Shown here: piece by piece, positions 48,319 to 61,900 of the stretch | Position numbering within the stretch: the stretch's first letter is position 1 | Layout of the letters: each line of letters begins with the position of its first letter | Assembly: GCA_964035795.1 (NCBI GenBank) | Contig: OZ038323.1 | Span: forward strand, 2,562,744 to 2,626,743 | From: Pterobdella sp. o SKG-2022 | Lineage: Eukaryota > Annelida > Clitellata > Hirudinida > Piscicolidae | Length of the DNA stretch: 64,000 nucleotides | Reading direction: 5' to 3' | Notes under the pieces: model-generated | What the model was told of the DNA's origin: nothing | What the model saw: the letters and a program-made list of their open reading frames with translations, nothing else | Databases searched by the model: none | Made by a program: the position numbers and the translations under genes

Positions 48319-48360
48319 TTACTACTACTACTACTACTACTAATACTATTACTAACACTA
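48178..48360. repeat. (CTA)n trinucleotide microsatellite
   Basis: About 60 CTA/ATA-type triplets with occasional CTAATA interruptions. Confidence 0.97.
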
Positions 48361-48602
48361 CATATGATAATTGTTTTTTGACACTTATTATGAAAATACC
48401 AGGAAAATATTCATTGTGGAACGTGAATTAAATAACAATGAATATCATTGACAAGCTAATAAGAAACTTCGATTGATGTAATATTAAAGATCTGCAATGA
48501 GAATGAGATTAAAGACTATAAAAGATAATGTAAGTAAAAAAGATGGTGCCAATAGGAATTCTTGTTTGTGGTGAAAATTATTCTTTTATCAAAATTAGTA
48601 TA

Positions 48603-48802
48603 NNNNNNNNNNNNNNNNNNNNNNNNNNNNNNNNNNNNNNNNNNNNNNNNNNNNNNNNNNNNNNNNNNNNNNNNNNNNNNNNNNNNNNNNNNNNNNNNNN
48701 NNNNNNNNNNNNNNNNNNNNNNNNNNNNNNNNNNNNNNNNNNNNNNNNNNNNNNNNNNNNNNNNNNNNNNNNNNNNNNNNNNNNNNNNNNNNNNNNNNNN
48801 NN
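48603..48802. other. Assembly gap, 200 N
   Basis: Exactly 200 N, the same length as the gap at 9324, so a scaffold-join placeholder rather than a measured distance. Order and distance across it are uncertain. Confidence 0.95.
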
Positions 48803-48857
48803 GTTGCTCATAAACAGATTAATTGGAGAATATTTATTGGAGAAAAGTTATCACTTC

Positions 48858-49050
48858 TTCAGAGACATCATGCATCAATGTTTCGTTGTTTTTAAAAATA
48901 ACTTCACAAAAAGAAGCAATATTTTGATGCTGTTTTTATTCAACTCAAATTTTAGACAAATTCAACTTTGTCATAATTTATTCATTGAATTATGAAAAAG
49001 TTGAATTCACTTATAGAATTATAACAAAGTTGATGAGGTATAACAGCCTG
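48858..49050. repeat. Foldback MITE copy
   Basis: Starts AGAGACATCATGCATC, matching the family terminus, and contains ttcaactttgtcataattta facing aattatgaaaaagttgaatt, an internal palindrome. The right end is unclear. Confidence 0.55.
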
Positions 49051-49454
49051 AATCAAAAAGAAAAGTAAACAAACACAAAGTATTTATTAAAACGAAGACA
49101 CGAAGTTTTTCGTAAGACTAGCTTATATTATCAAGTTATAATTTCTATAAAAAAGTTGATTTTTTCGAAAAATTTAGTTGAATAAAAAAAGGATCAAAAT
49201 ATTTTTGTGGAGTTATTCTTGAAAAGTTATCAATGTACATAAAACATAACACAACAAAGAAGGTGTGATGTCGGTAAGAACAAAGACAGAGTTAGTGTAG
49301 CAAATAATTATAACAATTTCAAAAGGAATAGGGCGGTTTTATACAAAAATAATTTAGACTGTTAGATCATGTAACCGTAATTACAAGAAAATAACTAAGT
49401 AAGAAGACATTTTTTGGAGTTTAAATTAATCTTTCATTAACTCTGTTTGACTTT

Positions 49455-49500
49455 ATGCACTTTCGACACCGGTTTATAGGCTTTCAATCATCATCAGGTA
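49455..49500 (-). other. Hammerhead-like core motif, second instance
   Basis: On the minus strand ACCTGATGATGATTGAAAGC is followed, after CTATAAACCGGTG, by TCGAAAGTGC. CTGATGA and CGAAA are the conserved hammerhead boxes. It has the same orientation and layout as 7220-7258. The intervening stem II is not convincing by eye. Confidence 0.3.
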
Positions 49501-49862
49501 TCAATACTTGTTATTTTATCGATTTTCCTCTCCTGAGAATGGTTACAAATCAAAATATACAATAGGGCTATATAGATGTGAGAAAAAAAACTGGTAATGT
49601 TTCATGATAAGGCCGCATTATATATTAAATTATAGCTTGATTTTTAATAAATGGATGAAATTCTTGAATTTATGTTCTATGGATAATTTTAAATACATTG
49701 ATTGGTATAAAAATGTTTATATCTTGGTCTTTTAAAACTCTAATGTAACACTGAATGATTTTGGGGCTGCAGTTGATGAGGGAGACATAGATCGTAACCT
49801 TTTATCTGTATTGCTGTTTATTGTATTGAGAACATTTAGAGAACCACTTAGAGTATATTTGT

Positions 49863-50035
49863 CAGCCCCTATAGCTCAATGGCTGAGCATTAGACTAATT
49901 ATCTAAAGTTACCGGGTTCGATCCCACGTGGGCCGAAAATTAGCACCTGTTCCACAGTTTGATTTCGCTATATTAAATTTGTAGCAAGCGCTTTGATCTA
50001 TAAGGAAAAGCGCTTTATAAATACCGCATTACATA
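49863..50035 (+). mobile_element. tRNA-Ile-derived SINE copy
   Basis: Same family as 13511: AGCCCCTATAGCTCAATGGC, anticodon loop CTAATTA giving AAT (Ile), B box GGGTTCGATCCC, body AGCACCTGTTCCACAG, the AAGCGCTTT...AAAAGCGCTT hairpin and TATAAATAC end. It differs from 13511 by scattered substitutions, so it is an independent older insertion. Confidence 0.85.
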
Positions 50036-50285
50036 CATATATAAAAAAATACAATAGAAATAATAACAATATAAAAATAAAAGTGTGTTATAGAGCGATA
50101 AAAATAGATATAAAATAATTTAACTAAAATAATGCCACTTTTAGTGGGGTTGATGCAAACAATAATGAGTGATATTTTAGAAAGAAAATACAACGACGAC
50201 AATAATAATTCAAAAAAAATTTGAAACCATTTGAAAAAAATATTAATAATAATAAACATAATAAACACTAATATAGAATAACAGT

Positions 50286-50345
50286 AATAATAATAATAAT
50301 AAAGAAGATTATACCCCAGTACATCGCACCGGTTATCAGTGGGGT
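50286..50345 (-). mobile_element. Possible LINE 3' tail
   Basis: On the minus strand a GC-richer block with stem ACCCCACTGATAACC ... TACTGGGGTATAATC leads into TTATTATTATTATTACTG. A structured end followed by a trinucleotide tail is typical of 3' ends of some non-LTR elements. The body is missing. Confidence 0.3.
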
Positions 50346-50997
50346 TCAATCAATTGACTTTGATCGTCATAAAAACTCATTAATTTTTATTGTTATTATT
50401 TTTATTATCATTTTTATTTGTTTTTTTGTTATTATCATTGTTAAAAACCTTGAAGAAATTTTGTTTCTGTGTAGTATTAGAAAAATAGTTGCATTAGTGT
50501 TGCTTATCATTGTTGAGACTGAACTTCAACACTTTTCATGATGAGTTCCTAATTATTTCTGCCATTTTCTGCAAAGTTTCATTTTTAAATATTTTTCCAT
50601 TGTTTTTCTTCAAAAATTAACCACACCCTTCCGTTGTAAGCATCAAATTACTGGTCCATAATAACATCCTATGTTAAAACCTAGCAATAATTACATCTTC
50701 ATAATTAAATGGTCAGATTAACAAATTATCTCATCCTTCAAAACTTCAAATGTCAGATGCAACACTAATTTTTAATTTCTTTGTCATTAAAACTTGATAC
50801 TACATTAGATACAACAACCGTCATTACCTACCCTTGTTACACATTACAACACAACCACACACTGCTATGTATACAATTAGTATTCTAAAAGACTTCCATA
50901 GCCATCATCGTATTTAAAATGCAAATTTTTGTAGTATTAAATACATATAATTAGGGAAAAATCACTAAGCTGACTCAAAAGAATATTGCATGAAGAC

Positions 50998-51060
50998 TTT
51001 TTGTTGATGCCCTGTGCGCCAATGGGCGTAACAGGCTATAATAATATATATGTTTTATAT
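50998..51060 (+). mobile_element. Possible LINE 3' tail with stem-loop
   Basis: GCCCTGTGCGCCAATGGGCG followed by TAACAGGC folds as CCTGT/ACAGG plus CGCC/GGCG around an AATG loop (51011-51035), followed by ctataataatata. It has the same design as the 50286 block on the other strand. Confidence 0.35.
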
Positions 51061-51697
51061 TCACACCCTTATGTGTGTATGTGTGTACGTTAATAAAAAA
51101 GTGCATGTGGTTATAAATGGTTAGGTGTGTCTCTCATTACAGTGTGCAAATGTCCATTCTTTATTACATCTCCTCTTTTGGGATCATGTGTTACAACGTG
51201 TCTGCATGCTTGAGCTTATTTGTTTTGAGATTTAATAATATTAATGCAAATATACAAAAAGTGATGTACGAAATGATACAAAGGTATTCATACATGCTAC
51301 AGCATACATAAAAATGTGGAGATACAGAAAAACAAACATATTATCAAATACATGAAAATTCATCTGGAAAAGCATAGTAAAGGTAATAAAAGGGAAGAAA
51401 AAGGCATGAGAAAAAAAAATATAATAGAGATAATAAAGTCATAATAATAAAAAATAGAATCATAACAGGATTGTTCAAAGGTGCAAAACATTTATCACTT
51501 TTTTATTTAGATGTGTAGGCTAACACTAATAAAAACAATAATAATAAAAATAAAAACAATAAAAATATCAAAAATAAAAATTGATATTACTATGAAAAAA
51601 AAGAATAATAATAATGATATTTGTAGACGTAGAAAAATTTTAACAAAGTAACCAACACAATCCTTCAAATAAGTTAATTTTGTCTGTTTTTTTCTCT

Positions 51698-51752
51698 GGA
51701 GGAACGAGTTCGACCTTATCATAAATCATTAGTTGGAGGCATCTTCAATAGT
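51698..51752. repeat. Foldback MITE fragment
   Basis: gttcgaccttatcataaatc followed by attagttggaggcatcttc matches the internal block and the AGAGGCATCTT terminus of the family. Confidence 0.5.
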
Positions 51753-52320
51753 ATAAATAAAACTTCGTTCTTGTTTTTATTTCTTCTTCAAAATTCCTAT
51801 TTGCTTTTTAAATTTATTTTTTAATGAAATTTTTTGATTACATCATTCTTTTTACACTGTGTTTCACTCTTTTATTGTTATCGATGTTTCATTTAGATTT
51901 TATATTTGAAGTTTATTTTCGAATTTGTTTTATACATGTATGTAATTGTACAAGTGTTCCAGTTTTGTTCTGCCAGAAGATTTTTAATATTACATATTTT
52001 TCAAAGTTTTGTAATCATATTACTAAAAGTATTATTATTAAGTTGATTTTCTTTATATATTTCTCAAATTTACTTATTTTGGAGAAATTTATATTATTAT
52101 ATGTTTCCGAATCAGAATATTTTTTATCATTTTGATTTTTATTATTTTTGTTGTTATTATTGAAGCTGTCTTATCGCCATGGTTACAATTATTTGTTTAT
52201 TTTCATTCTAATCTCTTTTTTATTGTGTATGCTTCTTGTTAGCCGAATCCATATTTCAAATTTCAAAGACCAGCTGATAGATCGATGGATGAAAGTATGT
52301 GTGGACGTAAGAAAACAAAT

Positions 52321-53056
<736 letters not shown>

Positions 53057-55214
53057 GACCACCTTGTTAGCAGACATGTCTGCAACAACTGTTTTCCTCG
53101 TTATCCTCTTCCATCATTCATATCCTCATTATTGTTTTTATGATTATTAGCTATAAGTTTTACTATTAGACTTTTTTTTATGTTATTGTTACTTTTATGA
53201 TTTTTATTATTTTTTTGTGTATGTTATTATTCTTATCATTAAATATTTTTGTTGACTGTTTTTCTTTATTTTTTATTCAAATTTTATTTCTCGATCCAAT
53301 TACATTGAATAAATAAACAACCGTATTTTATTTTATCTTTAAGAATCAAAGCGTTTCAGTTATTTTTTATTTGCTTTTTTTAATACTTTTATTCTTATTT
53401 TTGATTTTATTCTGCTTCTTTCCTCGTTAAGCTTCATTGATAATGCTACCTTTTCTACCTTTGACTACCCAACAATGCTTCTTATGTTTAAAAATTATTT
53501 TTATTCTTTTTTATTATCAATCCTATGATCCATCCAATTTTTATTAAATTTATTATTCTTATTTTTTGTTAACCTGGAATTTCTTTTTATTTTTCTTATA
53601 GTGTTATTAAAATCGTTTTCTTTTCAAATGACTCTCGACCAGAACTCTAAGCCTGCAGAGTTCAAGTAGATTGATTTTGAAGGCAGTACAAAACTTATGA
53701 AAAAGGGCTTCATGCAATTATAATCACTACCATGGTGGTGTCCATGTTGAAGTACTTGTTCACAAAACTGTTTACTAGTTATTTCACTCAGTATTCAAAG
53801 TTAAAATTGTTTTGTTGTTTTGACGTCTACACTAATGCTGTTTTGAGTTACAACAACATAAACAATAATAAAAATAAGATAATATTAGAAATAATAATAA
53901 ATAACAACAGTAATTGAAACAATGAAAGTAACGCGTAAAAAATAAACAATAACAAAAAAAAACAAAAAAATTCTTAAAAAATAAATATAAAAAATAAACA
54001 CAAAGTTCAGTAATGAACAATCATGAAAACTAGAAACCTAAGCTTTTTTTTCACTTTTAAATATGAAAAGTGAATTATATTTTGAATCCTCGGGCTGATA
54101 ATCTCATATGTCGAAGTTTTTAACATAATCATAAACTTTGAAATTTTTAATAAAAAGAAATTTTCTGATAGATTTTTTATAGAAAAATAAAAGGAATTTC
54201 TAAGTGAGGTTTTCGTTAATAATTATCAAATACTAGGAAGCAGAATGTACATGTAATATTTAGTTCACTTTCAAATATGCATAACGACACTAAAACCTAT
54301 TACTACTACTAGTTATTACTACTAATAATAATAACAACAATAATAATGAAAAAATCAAAATAGTAATAATAATAATAATAATAATAAATCATAAATATAG
54401 ACAATAAAAGAAAAGGTGATAAAGACGAAAATAAAATACGTGCCATTCTTGTTTCACGCACGTTCTTCCATTTCGAGAAATTTTTCTATTTTTATTGTTT
54501 TTGTTTATTATTTTAGTTTTAATTTTTTTATTGCTTTTTATTATTTTTTATATATTTTTTTTATTGTTTATTATTGTGAAAACAACTGATTTTTCAATTG
54601 TGTTTTCAATTATTTTCAAAATCTTTTTATTTATATTATTATTATTATTATTATTCCACAAAAAAATTAATTATCTATAACTATCATTCTGTTATGTTAT
54701 TAAATGATCATTTCCAACATCTTCCCATTTAAATACTCCTTTCGACTCCAATATTCTAGCAAACACCTAAGCTTAAGATTTACTGAGTAACAACATCAAT
54801 AGCCTGATTAATTCCTATTATAACAAGAAATTAGTTTTTCTAGCCAAGCTATAACGATCATTATCAACACCAACTAATATAAACTAAACAAAGAATATTC
54901 CTACAAAATAATGAAAGAAAAAGAAAACGAATCGTTTATAAAGAGAAATAAATTTAAAAACAGAAAAATGTGATAATCAAAACGTATGAAATATTTAATT
55001 GCATAGATGTGATAATTTCAAAGCCAGACAATGGTTTGAGGGTCAGTCCGAACAACCCCATTATGAATATCTATTTAGTGTTGTTATACCAACCATCGTA
55101 TTCAAATTCTGTTTTATATTCTCTTTGTTTTGATTGGCATAAAAAACTTCAATAAAATAGAGATAAAAATCAACTAAGAAAACTTATGTAATTTGTGAAT
55201 GGTTAGTTTGGCAT

Positions 55215-55295
55215 TTTCTAACATCGGTAGACTAATGATGGAGCACTCATTAGTCAACTTAACAGCACGAGTTCAAATCCCGGCGCTGGAAATAT
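55215..55295 (+). other. tRNA-like fragment
   Basis: GACTAATGA at 55230 pairs perfectly with TCATTAGTC ending at 55255 (9-bp stem around tggagcac), followed by GAGTTCAAATCCCGGCGC, a good B box. No complete cloverleaf or A box in a normal place. Probably a tRNA-derived SINE head rather than a tRNA gene. Confidence 0.4.
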
Positions 55296-55499
55296 ATGTC
55301 TGTGGTTGGTAAAGGCTGGTATGAGTTTGTTATTTCGTGTGAGATGGTAGTTGCGTTGCTATGTGCGTTGTTATGTGTGCACGTTCAATTCACATGTGTT
55401 ATATGTGATTATGGGAAACTGACAGATGCACAGTAAAATGAATAAATTCAAAATCATATGTTATCGAAAATAATTGTTGGTTTGAAAAAGTGCTTACGA

Positions 55500-55860
55500 T
55501 AGATATGTTTGGATGACAGATTGAATGGTTGGATGACAGGTAATTAGAATAAGAAGGGTTTTGATGGATGAGTAGAAGTTGGGATGAATGAAGGAATGAA
55601 TGCAGATATGAATGTATGTATTTTAGATGAACAAGTCTACATAATTGCGTAAACGAAGAAGGAATCAATAAATAAAAACTTTTATTGGAGGATTGATAAA
55701 AGAATAAATTAGATGGATGGATGGAGGAATGGATGGGCGAATAGATAGATAGATGGATGATTGGTTGGATGCATAGACAAATGGATAAACAGTTGTACAG
55801 GTAGTAGATGGATGGATGAATGAGGAAATAGATAGATAGACGGAAGGATGGATGTTTTCG
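55500..55860. repeat. Degenerate (GGAT)n tetranucleotide region
   Basis: Many GATGGATG/AATGGATG/GATAGATA units in decayed form; minus-strand open frames across it (HPSI/YLSI composition) are artefacts. Confidence 0.75.
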
Positions 55861-55923
55861 TGAATAAATGAGTAAAAACATTGATTATGTGACCACTTCC
55901 TTTTTGAACAAAAGCTGATGGTC

Positions 55924-56125
55924 ATGATGATGATTCTTAAACAGGAATATTGATGATGATGATGATGATGATGATGAGGATGATGATCATGATGAGCATG
56001 AAAATGAAGATGATGAGGATGAGTATGATGATAATGAGGATGGTGATAATGAAGATGAGGATGATGAGGATAAGGATGAGGATGATGAGGATGAGGATGA
56101 AGATAATGTGATAAAGATAATGATG
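55924..56125. repeat. (GAT)n / (GATGAG)n repeat
   Basis: Pure GAT units at 55950-55976 and then GATGAGGAT/AATGAAGAT variants for about 150 bp. Confidence 0.9.
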
Positions 56126-58577
56126 AAGTTTATTAAAATAATAAGAATAAAAGAAGAAGAAAAAAATGAAATGAAGGATTAAATATGAATATCATTAATT
56201 AAAATTATGAAATACATAAAAAATCAAAGACAATGAAAGATTAAATTAAATTCTATATTAAACAAATCGATCGTTATATAAGACTATAACGATTTTATTC
56301 ATTGAGGAAAGCAATTAATAAGAGGTTGAAAACAGCGATAAAAATTCCTTGAAAGTTGTCCTACTGTGAACATAATTTTTTCTTGAGAAAGTTTTAACCG
56401 TCACGTAGTTAAGCTCTATGCACGTACGTGTGGATTTATACATGAACAAAAATGTATTTTGATTATATATAAATTAAATATACTAAATACAGATGATGTG
56501 TTTTGTATTCAATGAATATACAAATTAAAAGATACATAAATACACATGAGAAAATAAACGTAGATATACATACATACAATCAACACTTCAATTATGATGT
56601 AAAATCTAGCGTTTAATATATATTTCAATTTAAAATGTCTCATTTTTGTTTTTTTCTATTTTCTTTATTCTTATTATTTTTATTGTTGTTATTGATTCAA
56701 TGTTCGCATGTCATACCAACCAGCGAATATCATACATGACATTCTTTATATTCCACAATAAAAAATAATAATAATAATAACAATAATATCGAACTTACAA
56801 TTCTTTTGTTTTTTTATTGCACTAATTCTCGCTATTTCATTTTTTGACGTGATGAATACTAATAAAAATGGTATTTTTTAAAAATGACTAAAAATAAAAC
56901 TATAATTACTTTTTAAAAATTTTTTAACTTATATTTAATTTCATTTTTTCCAATATTTCCCAAATATATGATCTCTTTATTTCATACTTAAAATTTAATT
57001 TTTAACTTAAATTACTGTTTTTTTTTCAACATGAAAAATTAGTTAATTAATCTTTGCTGTTTTTATTTATATTTTTTTTGTTTTTCTGCAACAATCTGTT
57101 AATATTATTGTTTCTGTTAAGCAAGCTCTTTATGGCAGTCATACAAGTTGTCATTAAATTGACATTGATTGCTCGTGTTTGAGAAAAATAACAACAAGAA
57201 TATTTTGATGGTTTTTTTCTCTATTTTTTTTCCATTTTTGTTTTTTTTTGTTATATTTATTAATTAATATATAAAATTCTACTTTTTTTAGATCTGACAC
57301 AATTGAAACTAATTAACTTTTATTTCTCAAGAATTTAATTTTTCTCATAATGTCTATTATATTTTCTGATTTTTATTTTTTTTCTGTTCATAGTTGCCTT
57401 GTATTATCATTTTTCCTACCCTAGTTCATTTCATTATTTTTTTTATTTTCTGATTTATTTTTTTTATTTTTAATTTTTTAAAATTTTTCTATTAACCTAA
57501 TGGCTTTGATTCTTCCAAGAAAGAACTCTGAATTTTATCGTGGGACCAACCTTTAATTAAGCTGTTATAACTTTATGTTTTGATTTTTTTCTTTTGATAA
57601 TCACTACTATATAACAAGATTTCTAATTTAGATTATTAACACTATAATTACTATTTTCGTTATTGTTTTTTTTAAATTTTTTGTATTCTCATTTAAAAAT
57701 CGTTTTTGTCTTCAATATTTAGTTTTTCATCATACCTTGTATTTTAATACTTCTGTGCCATCATTTCATGAGTTTTTTTCAATAAATAGATGATTATCTG
57801 GAATATAAATGAAGACAGTACATTTATTGGCAGAATACCAAACGTAGTATTCTTATAAATTGACGACTTTTTAATCGCAGGCCATTTAAACCAGGGACAT
57901 TCTCATTAAAGTATTATCAATCTTGTGACATCATCACTGACTTTTAGCTTCACAATGTCGACTGCTCATAAAGGAGAAATAGTGCAAAAATAACAGAAAA
58001 ACAAATATTATTGGAAAAAAGAGAATTAGTAGGTATATTTCATATAACTATAACCTACTAAAAAAAGATATAACTAAAGCTTCTAATGTTCCACCAACAT
58101 CCGCTGAAAACAAAACTTCTACTGTCTACAACAACAAATGTTGAAAAAGAGCAACAATTGAAGACGACTTTTCTAGAACAACATAGACTAACGAGTGTAA
58201 CGTTTTGAGTTTAATGCGAACAACTACATCTAAAATTGACATTTTTTGACCATTAATATAGAAACTAATTAAAAATCTCACTACTAATAACTGACGAGTA
58301 CAACTAAAAGTAAGTCCTGCAACATTAACTTTGTTTTTCCATAAATATGCTACATTTGAACTCATCAACAATGAGATTCACTTGGAAACTGATACTAATA
58401 TAACAACTATTTCAACTCAAGCATCTGTTCTACATAAGTATCCTTATTTATACTGAAATATTTCGAAGGTTTTTAATACGTTTTAAAAATAACAAACGCA
58501 TTTGATGCCACATAACAAAGATTCTAATAGAAACTGTTAATAAAGAAAGAACATTAGATAAATTACTTAAAACACAC

Positions 58578-58585
58578 TATAAAAG
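58578..58585 (+). promoter_or_regulatory. TATA-like motif immediately before the protocadherin ATG
   Basis: CACTATAAAAGAC is a near-consensus TATA box only 25 bp before the ATG at 58603. If it worked normally, transcription would begin at or after that ATG, so either it is not the promoter or the start codon used is different. Confidence 0.25.
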
Positions 58586-58602
58586 ACAAACCTACACATG
58601 AT

Positions 58603-58932
58603 ATGAGAGTTTTGAAAAATTTTCCACCAAACATTCTTCTTTTCTTCCTTCTCCTCCTTCTATTTCCATCACATCAACAAACATTCAATTTTAACATCAA
58701 GGAAGAACTTCCGCCAAACACTTTTATCTGTGACGTCAGAAAACTTGCCAACCAATCAGCATCGCCTCCACTGACATCCCAACAGCTGCAGCAGTTGCGT
58801 TTCCGGTTAAGTGCTTCCGGTATATTTGAAAGCAGCGATTTCCGGTTAGATGGAGGAATGCTTTACTCTGATAAGACATTTGATAGAGAAACCCTGTGTG
58901 ATGGAGAGTGTGAGGGTGAAGTTATCGTGCAG
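58603..58932 (+). CDS. Protocadherin exon 1: signal peptide and EC1
   Basis: MRVLKNFPPNILLFFLLLLL forms the signal sequence. EC1 follows with FNFNIKEELPPNTFICDV, FRLSASGIFESSDFRLDGG and FDRETLCDGECEG, matching the protocadherin EC1 pattern REALC...C. Ends GTGCAG|gtgagt, phase 0. Confidence 0.85.
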
Positions 58933-61900
58933 GTGAGTAAGGGTGTGTATTTGTGTGTTTCAGATTTTGTAGTTGTTTAGGCTTTGGCATTGAAATTTAT
59001 ATTGTGCTTTTTAGTTGATAGAAATTTTTGGTTCATTTTTTTTGCAACAGGTTTATTTAGTTATTGTATAAAGCTGTTTTTGTCGTAACGCAAGTGTAAT
59101 ATTTTAAATTTTGGCTATTTTAATGCTATTCCAATTTCATTGATGAAATAATTCATTAAACTTCAGTGTTTTTATTCACTAATAAACTCCATTGATAAGT
59201 CATCCACCCACAACCAACAGATCACGCCCGTGGAATACTACCAGAAGTTGACCCTGAAGATCAAAGTTCAAGATATCAATGACCACTCTCCTATCTTCCC
59301 AACCCCTCGTAAGGCCATAACCTTGACTTCTGATTCGCCGATCGGAAACACTTTTGACCTTCCCTCTGCCACTGATGATGACCTCAACCCAAGTTTGACC
59401 TACTTCATCGACCCGCCATCGACCTATTTTGTGCTACTGGTAAATTTAAATACTGTATTATTATCGTCTGTATCAGCAACAACACCAAAATTCAAAGATA
59501 CAATGTCTTTTGATTAACTTAAAAATGCATGGTGTAATTATGCATAGCTACGTGCATATGAACACTAGACCTTTGTTGTTGAGTGCATTTAGTTGTGGCC
59601 CAAGTGGTCACCGTCATTCAGACAATATAGATAACAAAACCAATAGTTAAAATTGTATAATATTTTGATTAAACAATTTTTGCCTTTGAAGATGAAGGTA
59701 AAAAATTCTAGATGTAGATAAAAAGTTATTTTTTTCTATATTGTTATTATAACAGCGTTATGAGAATTTTTAAAAATTTTTATTGAGTTTCAAAACCTAG
59801 AATATCTTGATGGGAGGTAGATGATAGTATTAATAGAATTGAAAGTATATAATAAAAGCAAATGAAATTGATTGAGAAGAATAAGAAATTGAATAAAAAG
59901 ACAAATTTAAAATTTTTCTATATGTGAATGTTAAGCTGAAACTTTCAAAAACTTCCCGTGTTTTATCAATACCATTTACATATATTTTCTTAATTGTTCC
60001 AATAATTCTCATTTTTAACACTACTTTTGTATTGCCTCACTCCCACTGACTTCAGACAACTGGACAGACCTTGAAACTGCAACAGATAGCATCATTATCA
60101 GGAGCACCCCAAAACATGGAGCTCAACATCATCGTGGCCGATGAAGGAAACCCGCCAAAAAAATCCAATATGGCGGTTACCTTGGAGATAAAAAAAGCTT
60201 TAAAACCTGTTAATCTTTCATTTACAAAATTTTTATACACATTTTCCATGAGTAACAAAGCAAAGCCTGGAATGTTCTTGCTGAGACTTGAAGCGATAGC
60301 CCTCGGATTGGAACCTTCAAAAGCTCAAGTGCTTTACCAACTCGACCACTCCATCCCATGTACTAATGTATGTTGTCGTGACTTTTTTAAAAATAATTTG
60401 TTTCGATTTGATATGCATATAGGATTTGATTCCCTATATATATCGAAATTTCTCTTGAAACTAAACGCTCGTGCTTCCAGACATCAACACACTCACACAC
60501 ACACACACCAACTGACGTCCACCGAACAGAACTTTCGGCTGAACAGCTCTTCAGGAGACCTAACGTTGGCTCAACAAACCTCTTCCTGTTCCTTCAACGT
60601 CACTGCCTCTATTCAATCCCCTCTTCCAACTAACACCTCCACAACTGTACATATATACGTCATCAAAGATGACGTATTCAATGTAACTTTTTTGGGTCAA
60701 GGTCAAATAAAATGTGTCTCAAAGGATGTGGTAGTAGCAAAACTGTTACTTGAAAAAGAAGGAGTGTGTAGATTTGGAGAGGTTAACAATGGGTTGGCTC
60801 TGAAGAAAACTCCAGTAGGGTTTGACCTTGTGACCTCGGTCGAAAGATCCATAACAAACAAAAGGTTGAATGTCATTTGTTCTGACAACGAAGGTCGTGA
60901 AAAAGTCATTCAGTTTAACACCACATGCTTACCCTTTTTCTCTACTTCTCATTACAAAGTCACCTTGAACTCTGAATCAAACTCAGCCGGAAGTATCTTG
61001 ACCCAGCTTGGTGTGACCAATGAGAATGCTAATTTCAAAACCAGGTTGTCTATTAATTCTTCTTTTTTATTCTATTGAATAAAAATTTCAATGAAAAATA
61101 TATTTTATTTCTATAAAATAATTGATAATATAAACTTGTCTTCCAAAAAGCCTCGTACTTTTAAGTTTATGTTTCGTTGTAAAATATACCTTGACTCAAA
61201 TTACCATTCAAAGACATTATTTTTTAATTTTTTGCAAATTTTTACAATATTTTTGATAAAATTTTTATTTTGCAAAGCTGTAGAGCCCTAAAAAGCATTC
61301 AACTTTTAAATTTTGGAAGTGTAGATAGACACCTAATTTGCATATACAGCAAAAATCTAAAAAATTTTCACTTTTAAAAATATTGAAAATACCTGAAAAC
61401 ATTAAAGTTCCCAGATATGTTTTAAGCTTTAATATTTAGAAAAATTTGCTGCAAATAAATATTTTATCATAAAATATCAAAACATTAGCAGAGGTTAATA
61501 TTATGTTCATAATGGTATTTATTGAATTAAAATAATGAAAACTAATAATGAGTTGCGATCCTATAAATTTTTCTCATAACTGATTTCAAATTTTTTATTT
61601 TTATTAATTAAAATATTACTTGTGTTTTTCATTTAAAAAACACGGTGCAAACAAGAGCATACACAATTGTTGAGCAAGTATTTGAGACATCATAGTATGT
61701 TCTTGGTAATTTTGAAATAATTCAAATAAACTTCTTGATTTTTGAGGAGTTTTCTGAAAAAACATGTAAAACAAAATTTATTCAATTAAATTTTTAATAT
61801 TTTCAAACTTAGCTCACTAATGAATTTTGAAAAGATTTTACTTATCGAAAATTTTAGTTGAATAAAAATTGTTCACATTTTCTTTCAAGAAATTCTTCAT

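Noticed and set aside
48164..48358. Valine-rich minus-strand frame
   Set aside because: Translation of the (CTA)n repeat; no flanking protein-like sequence.
55399..55925. 160- and 86-codon minus-strand frames rich in HPSI/YLSI
   Set aside because: Translation of the degenerate (GGAT)n repeat.
58126..58371. 81-codon minus-strand frame upstream of the protocadherin
   Set aside because: No recognisable content, no splice context, and the opposite strand is equally protein-like in patches.
60470..60490. Acceptor cttccag at 60480 for protocadherin exon 4
   Set aside because: It has the better pyrimidine tract but puts exon 4 out of frame, with a stop soon after; the acceptor at 60529 keeps both frame and cadherin spacing.
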